From Flavobacteriales bacterium UBA2669 (lineage in GTDB: Bacteria; Bacteroidota; Bacteroidia; Flavobacteriales_E; Vicingaceae), in assembly GCA_002359215.1 (NCBI GenBank), contig DEMN01000005.1, forward strand, positions 1 to 64,000: a stretch of 64,000 nt of DNA. Direction: 5' to 3'. Position numbers and translations under genes: made by a program. The notes under the pieces are model-generated. The model did not search any database. It had not been told where the DNA came from and saw only the letters and a list, made by a program, of their open reading frames with translations. The number at the start of each line of letters is the position of its first letter. Position 1 is the stretch's first letter. This document shows, piece after piece, positions 46,484 to 55,195 of the stretch.

Positions 46484-46954
46484 ATGAAATATTTACTTTC
46501 TGCTACTTTAATTGTTTTTTTATTTTTAACTAGCTGCCAACCTGAAGGTAGAGTTTTTGTTGATCACAAAGAACTTTCGCCAAATTTAGAATGGCTAAAA
46601 AAAGACAGCCGAGAATTTAAAGTGTTAATTGAAGACAACTCTATCAATTACGATTTTAAAATCTCCTTTAGATACGCAAATGGCTATCAATATAAAACTG
46701 CCAATATTGTTATAAAAGAAATTTCACCAAGTGGAAAGGAAACCACCAATAACTATGAATTAACTATTAGAAATGAAAATGGCGAATATATTGGAGAAGC
46801 TGGTTACGATATTTGGGATAGCGAACATTTAGTTGAGCCATCAAAAAAGTTTGAAGAAAGTGGTACTTACACTTATATCATTGAACACAATATGCCTAAA
46901 GACCCGCTTCATTTCGCAATGGAAGTTGGTATTGTTTTAGACAAAACAAAGTAA
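46484..46954 (+). CDS. gldH: GldH-like gliding motility lipoprotein
   Basis: A 156-residue lipoprotein with the lipobox LTSC at the end of MKYLLSATLIVFLFLTSC. The mature part follows the GldH pattern: VFVDHKELSPNLEW, YDFKISFRYANGYQYKTANI, EYIGEAGYDIWDSEH, FEESGTYTYIIEHNMPKDPL and a terminal MEVGIVLDK. GldH is an outer-membrane-associated lipoprotein needed for gliding in Flavobacterium johnsoniae. The call is from remembered family pattern, and the protein is divergent, so the gliding role is likely but unproven. Confidence 0.68.
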   Translation: MKYLLSATLIVFLFLTSCQPEGRVFVDHKELSPNLEWLKKDSREFKVLIEDNSINYDFKISFRYANGYQYKTANIVIKEISPSGKETTNNYELTIRNENGEYIGEAGYDIWDSEHLVEPSKKFEESGTYTYIIEHNMPKDPLHFAMEVGIVLDKTK

Positions 46955-46975
46955 GCTACTGATTTTTAGCAAAAA

Positions 46976-47007
46976 ATTGTAAGACATTAAAATCTTACTT
47001 ATTTTTG
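46976..47007 (+). promoter_or_regulatory. Promoter of the metH leader
   Basis: ATTG at 46976-46979 (consensus TTTG), a 20-bp spacer and TATTTTTG at 47000-47007 match the Bacteroidota promoter pattern. Transcription would begin near 47014, ahead of the riboswitch. Confidence 0.6.
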
Positions 47008-47051
47008 TACTTACGTTCTTTAGAAATAAAATTGTCTGCACGGACTCCGTG

Positions 47052-47173
47052 CTTATCAAGAAAGGTGGAGGGAATAGGCCCTGCGAAACCTTGGCAACCA
47101 ACTATAAGTCCCGAATGTTCGGGATTGGAAAATCGGTGCTAAATCCTATCTCGATAAATCGGGAAAAGATAAG
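47052..47173 (+). promoter_or_regulatory. SAM-I (S-box) riboswitch
   Basis: P1 pairs CTTATC (47052-47057) with GATAAG (47168-47173). The core contains AAAGGTGGAGGGAATAGGCC, CTGCGAAACCTTGGCAACC, a hairpin CCCGAA-TGT-TCGGG, and AATCGGTGCTAAATCC, all standard S-box elements. It senses S-adenosylmethionine and should switch off the two-gene metH when SAM is plentiful. A six-pair hairpin GCACGG-ACT-CCGTGC directly abuts P1 on the 5' side. Confidence 0.96.
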
Positions 47174-47190
47174 TAGAAAAATATAAAAGA

Positions 47191-47226
47191 AACCCTTCTG
47201 CTTATCCTAACAGAAGGGTTTTTTGT
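47191..47226 (+). terminator. Attenuator terminator of the riboswitch
   Basis: AACCCTTCTG (47191-47200) pairs with CAGAAGGGTT (47211-47220), followed by a T-run. The loop holds CTTATC (47201-47206), identical to the 5' strand of P1, so it can pair with the P1 3' strand GATAAG when SAM is absent. Confidence 0.92.
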
Positions 47227-47236
47227 TTTATTAAAT

Positions 47237-48220
47237 ATGGCAAATATTAGAGACGAACTCAAAAAAAGAATATTAGTATTGGATGGAGCGATGGGCACTA
47301 TGATTCAGCAATACAAGCTAACTGAAGAAGACTTTAGAGGCGAACGATTTAAAAATCACTCTTGTCCACTAAAAGGAAATAATGATATCCTTTCTATCAC
47401 CAAACCTGAGGTAATTAAAGCTATTCATAGTAAATACTTAGTAGCTGGAGCCGACATCATAGAGACCAACTCTTTTGGAAGTACTTCTATCGCTCAAGAA
47501 GACTACCAATTGCAAGGTGCAGTTTATGATATTAATTATGCTTGTGCCAAAATTGCCAAAGAAGTTGCTGAGGAATTTACACAAAAAACACCTGAAAAAC
47601 CTCGTTTTGTAGCAGGTTCCATTGGTCCAACTACTAAATTGGCTTCTATGTCTCCTGACGTAAACGACCCTGGTTTTAGAAACATTTCTTTTGACGAGTT
47701 ACGAATTGCTTTTAAAGAACAAGCTAAAGGGTTAATTGAAGGGGGCGCTGACATATTATTGGTTGAAACCATTACTGACACATTAAATGCTAAAGCAGCA
47801 TTATTGGCAATCAACGAAATTCAACAAGAACTAAACACCAATTTACCTGTAATGATTTCAGGAACTATAACTGATGCCAGTGGACGTACTCTTTCAGGAC
47901 AAACTACTGAAGCCTTTTTAATTTCTGTTCAACACTCCAAACCGTTAAGCATAGGGTTAAACTGTGCCTTAGGAGCAGCAGCCCTTCGTCCCTATTTGCA
48001 AGTGCTACGTAATAAATCTAATTTTTATGTTTCAGCACACCCTAATGCAGGTTTACCTAACGAAATGGGGGAATATGATGAAAGTCCCGAACAAATGACT
48101 GCTCAAATTAAAGTTTTCTTAGATGAAGATTTAGTGGATATTGTTGGTGGTTGTTGCGGAACAACTCCAGAACATATAAAAGCTATTGCTGAACTAGTGA
48201 AGAAATATCCAAAAAACTAA
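47237..48220 (+). CDS. metH: Methionine synthase, homocysteine-binding part
   Basis: A 327-residue protein equal to the first module of cobalamin-dependent methionine synthase. It has ILVLDGAMGTMIQQYKL at the start, ETNSFGSTSIAQ, LNCALGAAALRP (first zinc-ligand Cys) and VGGCCGTTPEHIKA (two Cys ligands). It binds and activates homocysteine. The rest of MetH is encoded by the next gene, 17 bp downstream; the two together make the full enzyme. Such splitting is common in Flavobacteriia, from general knowledge. Regulated by the upstream S-box. Confidence 0.95.
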   Translation: MANIRDELKKRILVLDGAMGTMIQQYKLTEEDFRGERFKNHSCPLKGNNDILSITKPEVIKAIHSKYLVAGADIIETNSFGSTSIAQEDYQLQGAVYDINYACAKIAKEVAEEFTQKTPEKPRFVAGSIGPTTKLASMSPDVNDPGFRNISFDELRIAFKEQAKGLIEGGADILLVETITDTLNAKAALLAINEIQQELNTNLPVMISGTITDASGRTLSGQTTEAFLISVQHSKPLSIGLNCALGAAALRPYLQVLRNKSNFYVSAHPNAGLPNEMGEYDESPEQMTAQIKVFLDEDLVDIVGGCCGTTPEHIKAIAELVKKYPKN

Positions 48221-48237
48221 AAAAATTGCACTAAACC

Positions 48238-50964
48238 ATGAGTTTACACCCCGATTATAAAGGAAAATACAAACATAAATGGGAACATCTTCCTCATTTA
48301 ACTTTGAGTGGCTTAGAACCTTTGATTGTAACACCTGAAACCAATTTTGTAAATATTGGTGAGCGGACCAATGTAGCTGGTTCTAAAATGTTTTTGCGTT
48401 TAATTAACGAAAATAAATTTGACGAAGCCCTCTCTGTTGCTCGTGAACAAGTAGAAAATGGAGCTCAAATTATCGACATCAACATGGATGATGGGTTAAT
48501 AGATGGAAAAGAAGCGATGGTGAAATTCTTAAAATTAATTGCTGCTGAGCCTGATATCTCTAGAGTACCTATTATGATAGATTCTTCCAAATGGGAAATT
48601 ATTGAAGCTGGATTACAAAATGTTCAAGGAAAAAGTGTAGTAAACTCTATCAGTTTAAAAGAAGGCGAACAACAATTTATTGAACAAGCTACCAAAATTT
48701 TAAACTATGGTGCAGCAGTAATTGTGATGGCTTTTGATGAAGTTGGTCAAGCAGATTCTTATGAAAGAAGAATCGAAATTTGCGAAAAATCATATCGTAT
48801 TTTAGTGGATAAAGTAGGTTTTCCTCCTCAAGATATTATTTTCGATCCAAATATCTTTCCTGTAGCAACAGGGATGGAAGAACATAGAAAAAATGCGTTG
48901 GATTTTTTTAGAGCTACCCGTTGGATTAGAGAAAATCTTCCAGGAGCTCATGTTAGTGGAGGTGTTAGCAATGTTTCATTTTCATTTAGAGGCAATAATC
49001 CCGTTAGAGAAGCCATGCATTCAGCATTTTTATATCATGCCATAAACGAAGGAATGGATATGGGAATTGTAAACCCATCTATGCTTGGTGTTTATGATGA
49101 TATCCCTAAAGATTTATTAGAACGTGTAGAAGATGTATTGCTCGATAGAAGAGACGATGCTACTGAACGATTATTAGATTTCGCTGAATCTGTAGTGGGT
49201 TCAGCCAAAGAAAAGAAAAAAGATGACGAATGGAGAAGTTACCCACTACAAGAAAGAATTACACATGCTTTGGTAAAAGGAAATGCCGATTTTATTGAGC
49301 AAGATGTGGAAGAAGCTCGTCAAATCGTGGATAAACCAATAAATGTAATTGAACAACATTTAATGAACGGTATGAATGTAGTAGGAGATCTGTTTGGCTC
49401 AGGAAAAATGTTTTTACCTCAAGTGGTAAAGTCTGCTAGAGTAATGAAAAAAGCAGTGGCTTACCTCCTCCCATTTATTGAAGAAGAAAAACTATTGAAC
49501 CCAAGTATTTCAGATAATAATGCGGTAGGAAAAATATTACTCGCAACTGTAAAAGGTGATGTACATGACATTGGAAAAAACATTGTTGGAGTAGTATTAG
49601 CTTGTAACAATTATGAAGTGATTGATTTGGGTGTTATGACTCCCTTAGAAAAAATTATTCAAATAGCCAAAGATGAAAAAGTAGATATTATTGGGCTTTC
49701 TGGACTGATAACGCCATCTTTAGACGAAATGGTGTATGTAGCCAAAGAAATGGAAAAAGAAGGTATGAGCATTCCGTTATTAATTGGTGGAGCTACTACT
49801 TCTAAAGTACATACCGCAGTAAAAATTGACCAACATTACACTAGCGGCCAAGCAGTTTATGTATTGGATGCTTCTCGTTCGGTTACAGTTGTGGAAAATT
49901 TATTAGGAGAAAAGAAAAATGCTTTTATTCAAAACGTGAAGGAAGAGTATGAACGATTAAGAGAAACTTACAGTAAACGTCAGCAAACTAAAGAAACGAT
50001 TAGTTTGGCCGAAGCCCGAAAAAATAAATACCAAATTGATTGGGAAGCTCATCCCCCACAAAAGCCCAATTTTATTGGCACAAAGACTTTTACTGATTAC
50101 GATTTAAAAGAAATTTCCGAATACATAGATTGGACGCCTTTTTTCCGAACATGGGAATTAGCAGGAAAGTATCCTCAGATTTTAGAAGATGAAATTGTTG
50201 GAAATGAAGCAAAAAAACTTTTTGCCGATGCCCAACAAATGCTACAACAAATTATAGCTGAAAAATGGTTGGAAGCAAAAGCGGTGATTGGTATTTGGGA
50301 AGCCAACACAGAAAATGATGATACCATTAAAGTATATGAAGAAAATAACCCAATTGGGCAGTTATATCAGTTAAGACAACAATCTAAAAAAGCGACTGGC
50401 GTTCCTAATATGAGTTTAGCCGACTTCATTGCTCCAAAAGAAAGTGGAATAAAAGATTATATTGGAGGGTTTGCTGTAACTGCAGGTATTGGTATAGAAA
50501 AACACATTACTCGTTTTGAAGCTGATCATGATGATTATCACGCTATCATGCTAAAAGCGTTAGCAGATAGATTAGCAGAAGCTTTTGCAGAATTAATGCA
50601 CTTAAAAGTACGTAAAGAATATTGGGGCTATGCCGCTAATGAAATATTAGATAACAATGCATTAATTAAAGAAAAATATGTGGGTATTCGTCCGGCACCG
50701 GGCTATCCTGCTTGTCCGAATCATACTTTAAAAACAGATTTATTCCAATTATTAGATGCTACCAATAAAACAGGAATTGAATTAACCGAAAGTTTAGCCA
50801 TGTACCCAACTGCTGCCGTAAGTGGAATGTATTTTGCCCATCCGGAAAGTAAATATTTTGGCGTAGGAAAAATAGACAAAGACCAAGTAGAAGCTTATGC
50901 TAAAGCAAATCAATTAGACTTCGATATTGCTGAACGTTGGTTGGGGTCGGTGTTGAGTTATTAA
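48238..50964 (+). CDS. metH: Methionine synthase, pterin/B12/activation part
   Basis: A 908-residue protein holding the remaining MetH modules. Pterin-binding domain: FVNIGERTNVAGSKMFLRLI, IIDINMDDGLIDG, IMIDSSKWEII. B12 cap and Rossmann domain: the DVHDIGKNIVGVVL box whose His coordinates cobalt, GLSGLITPSLDEM and GGATTSKVHTAVKI. C-terminal SAM-binding activation domain: GIRPAPGYPACPNH and YPTAAVSGMYFAHPESKYF. It transfers the methyl group from methyl-tetrahydrofolate to homocysteine bound on the partner subunit. No metF follows. Confidence 0.96.
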   Translation: MSLHPDYKGKYKHKWEHLPHLTLSGLEPLIVTPETNFVNIGERTNVAGSKMFLRLINENKFDEALSVAREQVENGAQIIDINMDDGLIDGKEAMVKFLKLIAAEPDISRVPIMIDSSKWEIIEAGLQNVQGKSVVNSISLKEGEQQFIEQATKILNYGAAVIVMAFDEVGQADSYERRIEICEKSYRILVDKVGFPPQDIIFDPNIFPVATGMEEHRKNALDFFRATRWIRENLPGAHVSGGVSNVSFSFRGNNPVREAMHSAFLYHAINEGMDMGIVNPSMLGVYDDIPKDLLERVEDVLLDRRDDATERLLDFAESVVGSAKEKKKDDEWRSYPLQERITHALVKGNADFIEQDVEEARQIVDKPINVIEQHLMNGMNVVGDLFGSGKMFLPQVVKSARVMKKAVAYLLPFIEEEKLLNPSISDNNAVGKILLATVKGDVHDIGKNIVGVVLACNNYEVIDLGVMTPLEKIIQIAKDEKVDIIGLSGLITPSLDEMVYVAKEMEKEGMSIPLLIGGATTSKVHTAVKIDQHYTSGQAVYVLDASRSVTVVENLLGEKKNAFIQNVKEEYERLRETYSKRQQTKETISLAEARKNKYQIDWEAHPPQKPNFIGTKTFTDYDLKEISEYIDWTPFFRTWELAGKYPQILEDEIVGNEAKKLFADAQQMLQQIIAEKWLEAKAVIGIWEANTENDDTIKVYEENNPIGQLYQLRQQSKKATGVPNMSLADFIAPKESGIKDYIGGFAVTAGIGIEKHITRFEADHDDYHAIMLKALADRLAEAFAELMHLKVRKEYWGYAANEILDNNALIKEKYVGIRPAPGYPACPNHTLKTDLFQLLDATNKTGIELTESLAMYPTAAVSGMYFAHPESKYFGVGKIDKDQVEAYAKANQLDFDIAERWLGSVLSY

Positions 50965-50989
50965 AAAAGAAGTCAAGATTTAAAGCCTG

Positions 50990-51011
50990 AGGTTAGAAAT
51001 ATTTCTAACCT
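50990..51011. terminator. Palindromic terminator between convergent genes
   Basis: AGGTTAGAAAT and ATTTCTAACCT form a perfect 22-bp palindrome, between the metH stop and the stop of the convergent PLP synthase. The following T-run is weak. Confidence 0.5.
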
Positions 51012-51042
51012 TATACCTTAATATCTCTGCACACCTAAACAA

Positions 51043-52416
51043 CTATTTACTACAAGAGTCAATGGCTTTTATCATGTCTTGTTGAGTAATAATATGGTGT
51101 TTATCCTTATCATAACTCACAATAACCGCTTTTGCTCCTCGCTGAAAATGTTTAGAAACAGTAATAATATCTGTTAATTCATCTACCATTGGAAATGGGT
51201 TTTCCATAATATTTTTTACTGGCAATTGTTTCAACTCCGGATTGTCTAATAATTTTGCGAACAACTGATTATCTGTTAATGAACCTACAAACTTACCATC
51301 TTCAACAACTGGAACTTGAGAAATGGCATATTGATTCATTAAAATAATTGCCTGAGAAGCTGGAGTATCGGTAGTTACTGTAACCAAATGTTTGCCTTTG
51401 TGGTCTGCAATTAAATCTAACGCATTGGTTTTTTCTTCATCCAAAAAGCCTCTGTCTCTCATCCAATCATCATTAAACATTTTACCAACATAACGGCTTC
51501 CATGATCGTGGAATAAAACTACTACCACGTCATCTTTTTTCAATTCATCTTTTAATTGTAACACCCCTTTAATAGCACTTCCTGCTGAATTTCCAACAAA
51601 AATTCCTTCTTCTTTAGCTAATTTTCTTTGATAAACTGCTGCATCTTTATCGGTTACTTTTTCAAATTTATCAATTACGCTAAAATCAACATTTTTAGGT
51701 AAAATATCTTCACCAATTCCTTCGGTGATGTAAGGATAAATCTCATTTTCATCGAAAATTCCTGTTTCATGGTATTTCTTAAAAACAGAACCGTAAGTAT
51801 CTATTCCCCAAATTTTAATGTTAGGATTTTTCTCTTTTAAATATTTACCTACACCAGAAACTGTTCCTCCTGTACCTACTCCTACCACAAAATGAGTGAT
51901 TTTTCCTTCTGTTTGTTCCCAAATTTCCGGTCCGGTAGTTAAGTAATGAGCTTTAGTATTCGATGGATTATCATACTGATTTACATACCAAGAATTAGGA
52001 ATTTCAGTAGCTAATCGTTTAGAAACAGAATAATACGAACGAGGATCCTCAGGAGACACATTGGTTGGACAAACATGTACTTCTGCTCCAACTGCTCTTA
52101 AAATATCCATCTTTTCTTTACTTTGTTTATCGCTTAACACACAAATTAATTTATATCCTTTTATAATAGCAACTAACGCTAAACCCATTCCTGTATTTCC
52201 GGATGTTCCTTCAATAATAGTTCCTCCCGGTTTTAGTCTGCCATCAGCTTCAGCATCTTCAATCATTTGCAAAGCCATTCTGTCTTTTACAGAGTTTCCC
52301 GGATTAGTAGTTTCTACTTTTGCCAATACCAATGCATCAACATCTTTGCAAATTTTATTCAATTTAACCAATGGTGTGTTTCCTATGGTTTCTAGTATGT
52401 TATTGTAATATTGCAT
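51043..52416 (-). CDS. Cystathionine beta-synthase-type enzyme with CBS pair
   Basis: A 457-residue fold-type II PLP enzyme. The PLP Lys is in NPGNSVKDRMALQM, the phosphate loop is GVGTGGTVSGVGKYL and TSGNTGMGLALVA binds substrate carboxylate. Two CBS domains follow (about 335-390 ADHKGKHLVTVTTDTPASQA, and 395-457). It condenses serine (or an activated serine) with homocysteine or sulfide; the length and the CBS pair favour cystathionine beta-synthase, but a cysteine synthase activity cannot be excluded. It lies convergent to the SAM-controlled metH, fitting sulfur amino acid metabolism. Confidence 0.88.
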   Translation of the reverse strand: MQYYNNILETIGNTPLVKLNKICKDVDALVLAKVETTNPGNSVKDRMALQMIEDAEADGRLKPGGTIIEGTSGNTGMGLALVAIIKGYKLICVLSDKQSKEKMDILRAVGAEVHVCPTNVSPEDPRSYYSVSKRLATEIPNSWYVNQYDNPSNTKAHYLTTGPEIWEQTEGKITHFVVGVGTGGTVSGVGKYLKEKNPNIKIWGIDTYGSVFKKYHETGIFDENEIYPYITEGIGEDILPKNVDFSVIDKFEKVTDKDAAVYQRKLAKEEGIFVGNSAGSAIKGVLQLKDELKKDDVVVVLFHDHGSRYVGKMFNDDWMRDRGFLDEEKTNALDLIADHKGKHLVTVTTDTPASQAIILMNQYAISQVPVVEDGKFVGSLTDNQLFAKLLDNPELKQLPVKNIMENPFPMVDELTDIITVSKHFQRGAKAVIVSYDKDKHHIITQQDMIKAIDSCSK

Positions 52417-52761
52417 GAACTAATTTTTCTGAATTTTATAATAGATTGCAAAAGTAATAAATAGCTAATACAATAATACACTCTTTATTGTAATATTAAT
52501 AGCCCTTCAGCTATCGCGAGTTTTTAACTCTTAATATAGCAATTTATATTAAACGGAGCGAGTTATGCTACACTAAACTAGCACCAACAAGAAGATGGTT
52601 GGGAAGAAAACAGCTACAAGCAGCAATTAATAATATGAAAACTATAAAAAGTCCGATTGAATTACTACATTTGAGATAAAGACACAGTGCGGATAAACGT
52701 ACCGGTACGTTTATCCGGTTGTTGTATGCAATTAAAACAACTGTAATGCCGTTTACAAAAA
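52417..52761. other. 345-bp intergenic region with mobile-element-like features
   Basis: No complete gene. It holds two GCGAGTT motifs (near 52518 and 52560), a short open stretch ending at 52680 with no recognised match, a 28-bp perfect palindrome (52690-52717) and TTGTATGCA (52722-52730), which recurs inverted at 54079-54087 beyond the next gene. The minus-strand open frame over 52568-52873 has no signs of coding. Confidence 0.55.
52690..52717. repeat. Perfect 28-bp palindrome
   Basis: CGGATAAACGTACC is followed directly by its reverse complement GGTACGTTTATCCG. It sits 45 bp before the Ntn-hydrolase-like gene and could be an operator, a recombination site or a remnant of a mobile element. 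Confidence 0.9.
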
Positions 52762-54066
52762 ATGACAATAAAAAAATCCCATTTAATTCTACTTGTGACT
52801 CTTGCTTTGACAATATTTCAAAACAAGATAATGGCTTGCAGTATGTACAAAATAACCGTTGACGGAAAAACAATGGTTGGCTGTAATCACGATGCTTGGT
52901 TGACTACACCCAAAATATGGTTTGAGACTGCCAGACATAAAAATGAGTATGGAACTGTTTTTACAGGATCAAGAGAAGTTTCTCCAAGCAGAATAACTCC
53001 ACAATCAGGTATGAACACCGTGGGGCTTGCATTTTCACGTTTGGCTTCATATTACCCAGTTCAAAACAATCCATTTTCAAACAGATTAAAAATAACAAGT
53101 GAAGCTGACTACTTATCAAAGATACTTCATAAATGTGCAACTGTAAAAGAGGTAAAAAAACATATTGAGCAATATGACCATAGCTTCTTTTTGAATGATG
53201 TATTTATATACATTGACAGTTTGGGAGATTATTTAATTGTAGAACCTTACAAGCTTATTGAAGGTAATAATCCCAATTATGTTTTAGCTAATTTTTGTCC
53301 TTCAATAACCGATAACAAGCAAGCTCGAAAACTTGAAAGATACCGGAATGGAGAGGGTTTTTTAAAAACCAATAAAGCAATTGCTTCGCTCGACTTTTGT
53401 ACTACGCTTTCAGATACAATGTCCGTTTGTAGAAGCAGAAATGGAGATGGTACATTAATCACTTCTATTTTTAACACCAAAGAAAAAATAGTAAGCCTCT
53501 ACTTTTACCACAACTTTGATACCTTAGTGCAATATAGCTTAACAGATGAGCTATCAAAGGGAGACCATATTCTAAATCTTCCTGAAATATTTCCAAAGAA
53601 TGCTGAATTTGAAAGACTTGTAAACTTTAAAACCCCATCAAATACAGTTGCATTAAGAGTTTTGCTTGTACTGATTGCAGGATTATTAGCTCTGATTTCT
53701 TTTGCTTTGTTTATTTCGCAATTACGAAAAAATAAAACCACTTCTCTTTCACTAAAATCAGTTGTAGTAATTTCATTATTAAATTTGATTCTTATTGCTT
53801 ATATATTCGTGTTAATTACAAATAAGGGAATTTTTTATTTTGATGTTCCGTATAAACATCCCACCTCAAGTTTAATAACAGCTTCCTCATACACGCCATT
53901 TCTACTATTGATATCATTCATACCCATTATAATCTATACCAGAAATAAACTGAAATCAGATAAAACGAAGTTTTGGATTAATTCAACGTTAGTATTAAAT
54001 AATATGGTGTACTTTATTCTAGTTTTGGGATTTGGGTATTGGGGATTATATAGTTTTTGGAATTAG
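52762..54066 (+). CDS. Ntn-hydrolase-like protein with C-terminal membrane helices
   Basis: A 434-residue protein. A signal-like segment ends in IMA and is followed by CSMYKITVDGKTMVGCNHDA, in which a Cys exposed by cleavage would be the N-terminal nucleophile and the NHD Asp the expected partner (choloylglycine hydrolase/linear amide C-N hydrolase pattern). Further blocks are GMNTVGLAFSRLASYYP and YHNFDT. Four membrane helices fill the last third (about 296-318, 328-350, 363-385, 400-424). The fusion of an extracytoplasmic Cys amidase with a four-helix membrane domain is unusual. The substrate is unknown. The gene is flanked by inverted TTGTATGCA/TGCATACAA. Confidence 0.7.
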   Translation: MTIKKSHLILLVTLALTIFQNKIMACSMYKITVDGKTMVGCNHDAWLTTPKIWFETARHKNEYGTVFTGSREVSPSRITPQSGMNTVGLAFSRLASYYPVQNNPFSNRLKITSEADYLSKILHKCATVKEVKKHIEQYDHSFFLNDVFIYIDSLGDYLIVEPYKLIEGNNPNYVLANFCPSITDNKQARKLERYRNGEGFLKTNKAIASLDFCTTLSDTMSVCRSRNGDGTLITSIFNTKEKIVSLYFYHNFDTLVQYSLTDELSKGDHILNLPEIFPKNAEFERLVNFKTPSNTVALRVLLVLIAGLLALISFALFISQLRKNKTTSLSLKSVVVISLLNLILIAYIFVLITNKGIFYFDVPYKHPTSSLITASSYTPFLLLISFIPIIIYTRNKLKSDKTKFWINSTLVLNNMVYFILVLGFGYWGLYSFWN

Positions 54067-54078
54067 GAGAATGAAAAC

Positions 54079-54200
54079 TGCATACAATATTGGCTATACG
54101 TAATGCGGGTTTTAGTGCTAAATTGAAAACAAATGAATATTAACAAACATATCGGCAGGCGGACTGTGAAGTGCCTTAAAATCCTGCACTACGCATAGCC
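54079..54200. repeat. Structured inverted-repeat element
   Basis: GGCTATACGTAATGCGGGTT (54092-54111) is an imperfect inverted match to 54180-54200, ending GCACTACGCATAGCC; 17 of 21 positions pair, with the rest mostly wobble. The 67-nt centre has further short pairings (GGCA with TGCC). TGCATACAA at 54079-54087 mirrors TTGTATGCA at 52722-52730. The structure resembles cassette-type recombination sites; that reading is an inference. Confidence 0.65.
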
Positions 54201-54227
54201 GAGACCGTTAAAATGTACAAAAAAACT

Positions 54228-54254
54228 CCATAAAAAATCCCCAAATTGGGATTT
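54228..54254. repeat. Direct repeat, copy A, flanking the lipoprotein
   Basis: CCATAAAAAATCCCCAAATT followed by GGGATTT matches 55265-55293 except for one A and one G. This copy has no gene end that needs it as a terminator on the minus strand. Confidence 0.8.
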
Positions 54255-54279
54255 GGTCTTTCAGAATGAATAAATTAAA

Positions 54280-55190
54280 ATGACAAGAATATTACTAATA
54301 TTAACTATTTTGTTTCTCGTTTCTTGCAGTTCTGATTCTAAACAACAGAAAACTGAACCTAATGATATAGAAATTCCTAAAAAACTTCTGTGCCAATTAT
54401 TGAAGATGTTAATACTTCAATTGAAAACTCAATAATTTTTCAAAGTGAATCAAATGGACTTGCAGACATAAGATTGACTATCATGCCAAATGGAAAGTTT
54501 ACTTACTTTATGCAAATTATCCCACAACCAATGACAGATGATGAAGTTGCAACTATTAACTCTACTGGAAAATGGACTAAAAAAGCTAATTGGATAAAAT
54601 TACTGTTTGAAAAAGACAAACCAACAATAAGTGCTGTTTTTGATATAAATTACGCAGACAGTAATCAGTTCAAAATAATAGATACCAATACAGTTGAAAT
54701 TAACATCAACCAAAATGGAATTTATATTTGGGGAATTTATTGTGAAAAGGAAAATCATAAAAATATATCAAAAGCGGATTATGATTCATATAATGAGATT
54801 AACCATTATTTCATTTCTGAAGCTGATTCTATTAATAGTCAAATAATATCAGACAATTGTGTCGTATTGATTTATCCTACAGAACAACAAATAATTAAAG
54901 AAAAAGAAAAGTTTGGTGAAGAAGATTTTCACATAATCACAGATGATAATAACTTTTATATGTCTAACCTTATCGAATTAATGCAACAATTAGACATAAA
55001 GACTGTCACTTCTGAAAAAAGGATATTAAAATTTCTTGGAAATACTGAAGATTACATAGTTAATCTAGACAAGAAAAATGAATCAGAATTACCTCATTGG
55101 AATGCAATACTTTTCAATAAAAAAAGGAGTCCAATCTTTATCGAAATGACTGATTTAGACAAAGAGAAAATAACTAATCACATGAAATAA
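54280..55190 (+). pseudogene. Lipoprotein gene with a frameshift at an A6 run
   Basis: ATG at 54280 opens MTRILLILTILFLVSCSSDS, a lipoprotein signal with Cys after LVS. That frame stops at 54435. The remaining 266 residues (PIIEDVNTSIENSIIFQSES to TDLDKEKITNHMK) continue in another frame from about 54390. Adding one A to the A6 run at 54379-54384 would join them into about 303 residues. So it is a recent one-base loss, a sequencing error or slippage-dependent expression. No known domain is seen; late blocks are FYMSNLIELMQQLDIKTVTS and LPHWNAILFNKKRSPIFIEM. Direct repeats flank the gene. Confidence 0.7.
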
Positions 55191-55195
55191 AAGAC

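Noticed and set aside
52573..52680. Short open frame (about 35 codons, ending LLHLR) as a transposase remnant
   Set aside because: No start codon and no recognisable transposase motif, so homology cannot be claimed.
52568..52873. 101-residue minus-strand ORF over the gap and the start of the Ntn-hydrolase gene
   Set aside because: It is the reverse shadow of the coding strand in part, has no family match by eye, and covers the palindrome.
54092..54200. Classical integron attC site
   Set aside because: The required core GTTRRRY/RYYYAAC was not found at the ends; only a general resemblance in structure remains.
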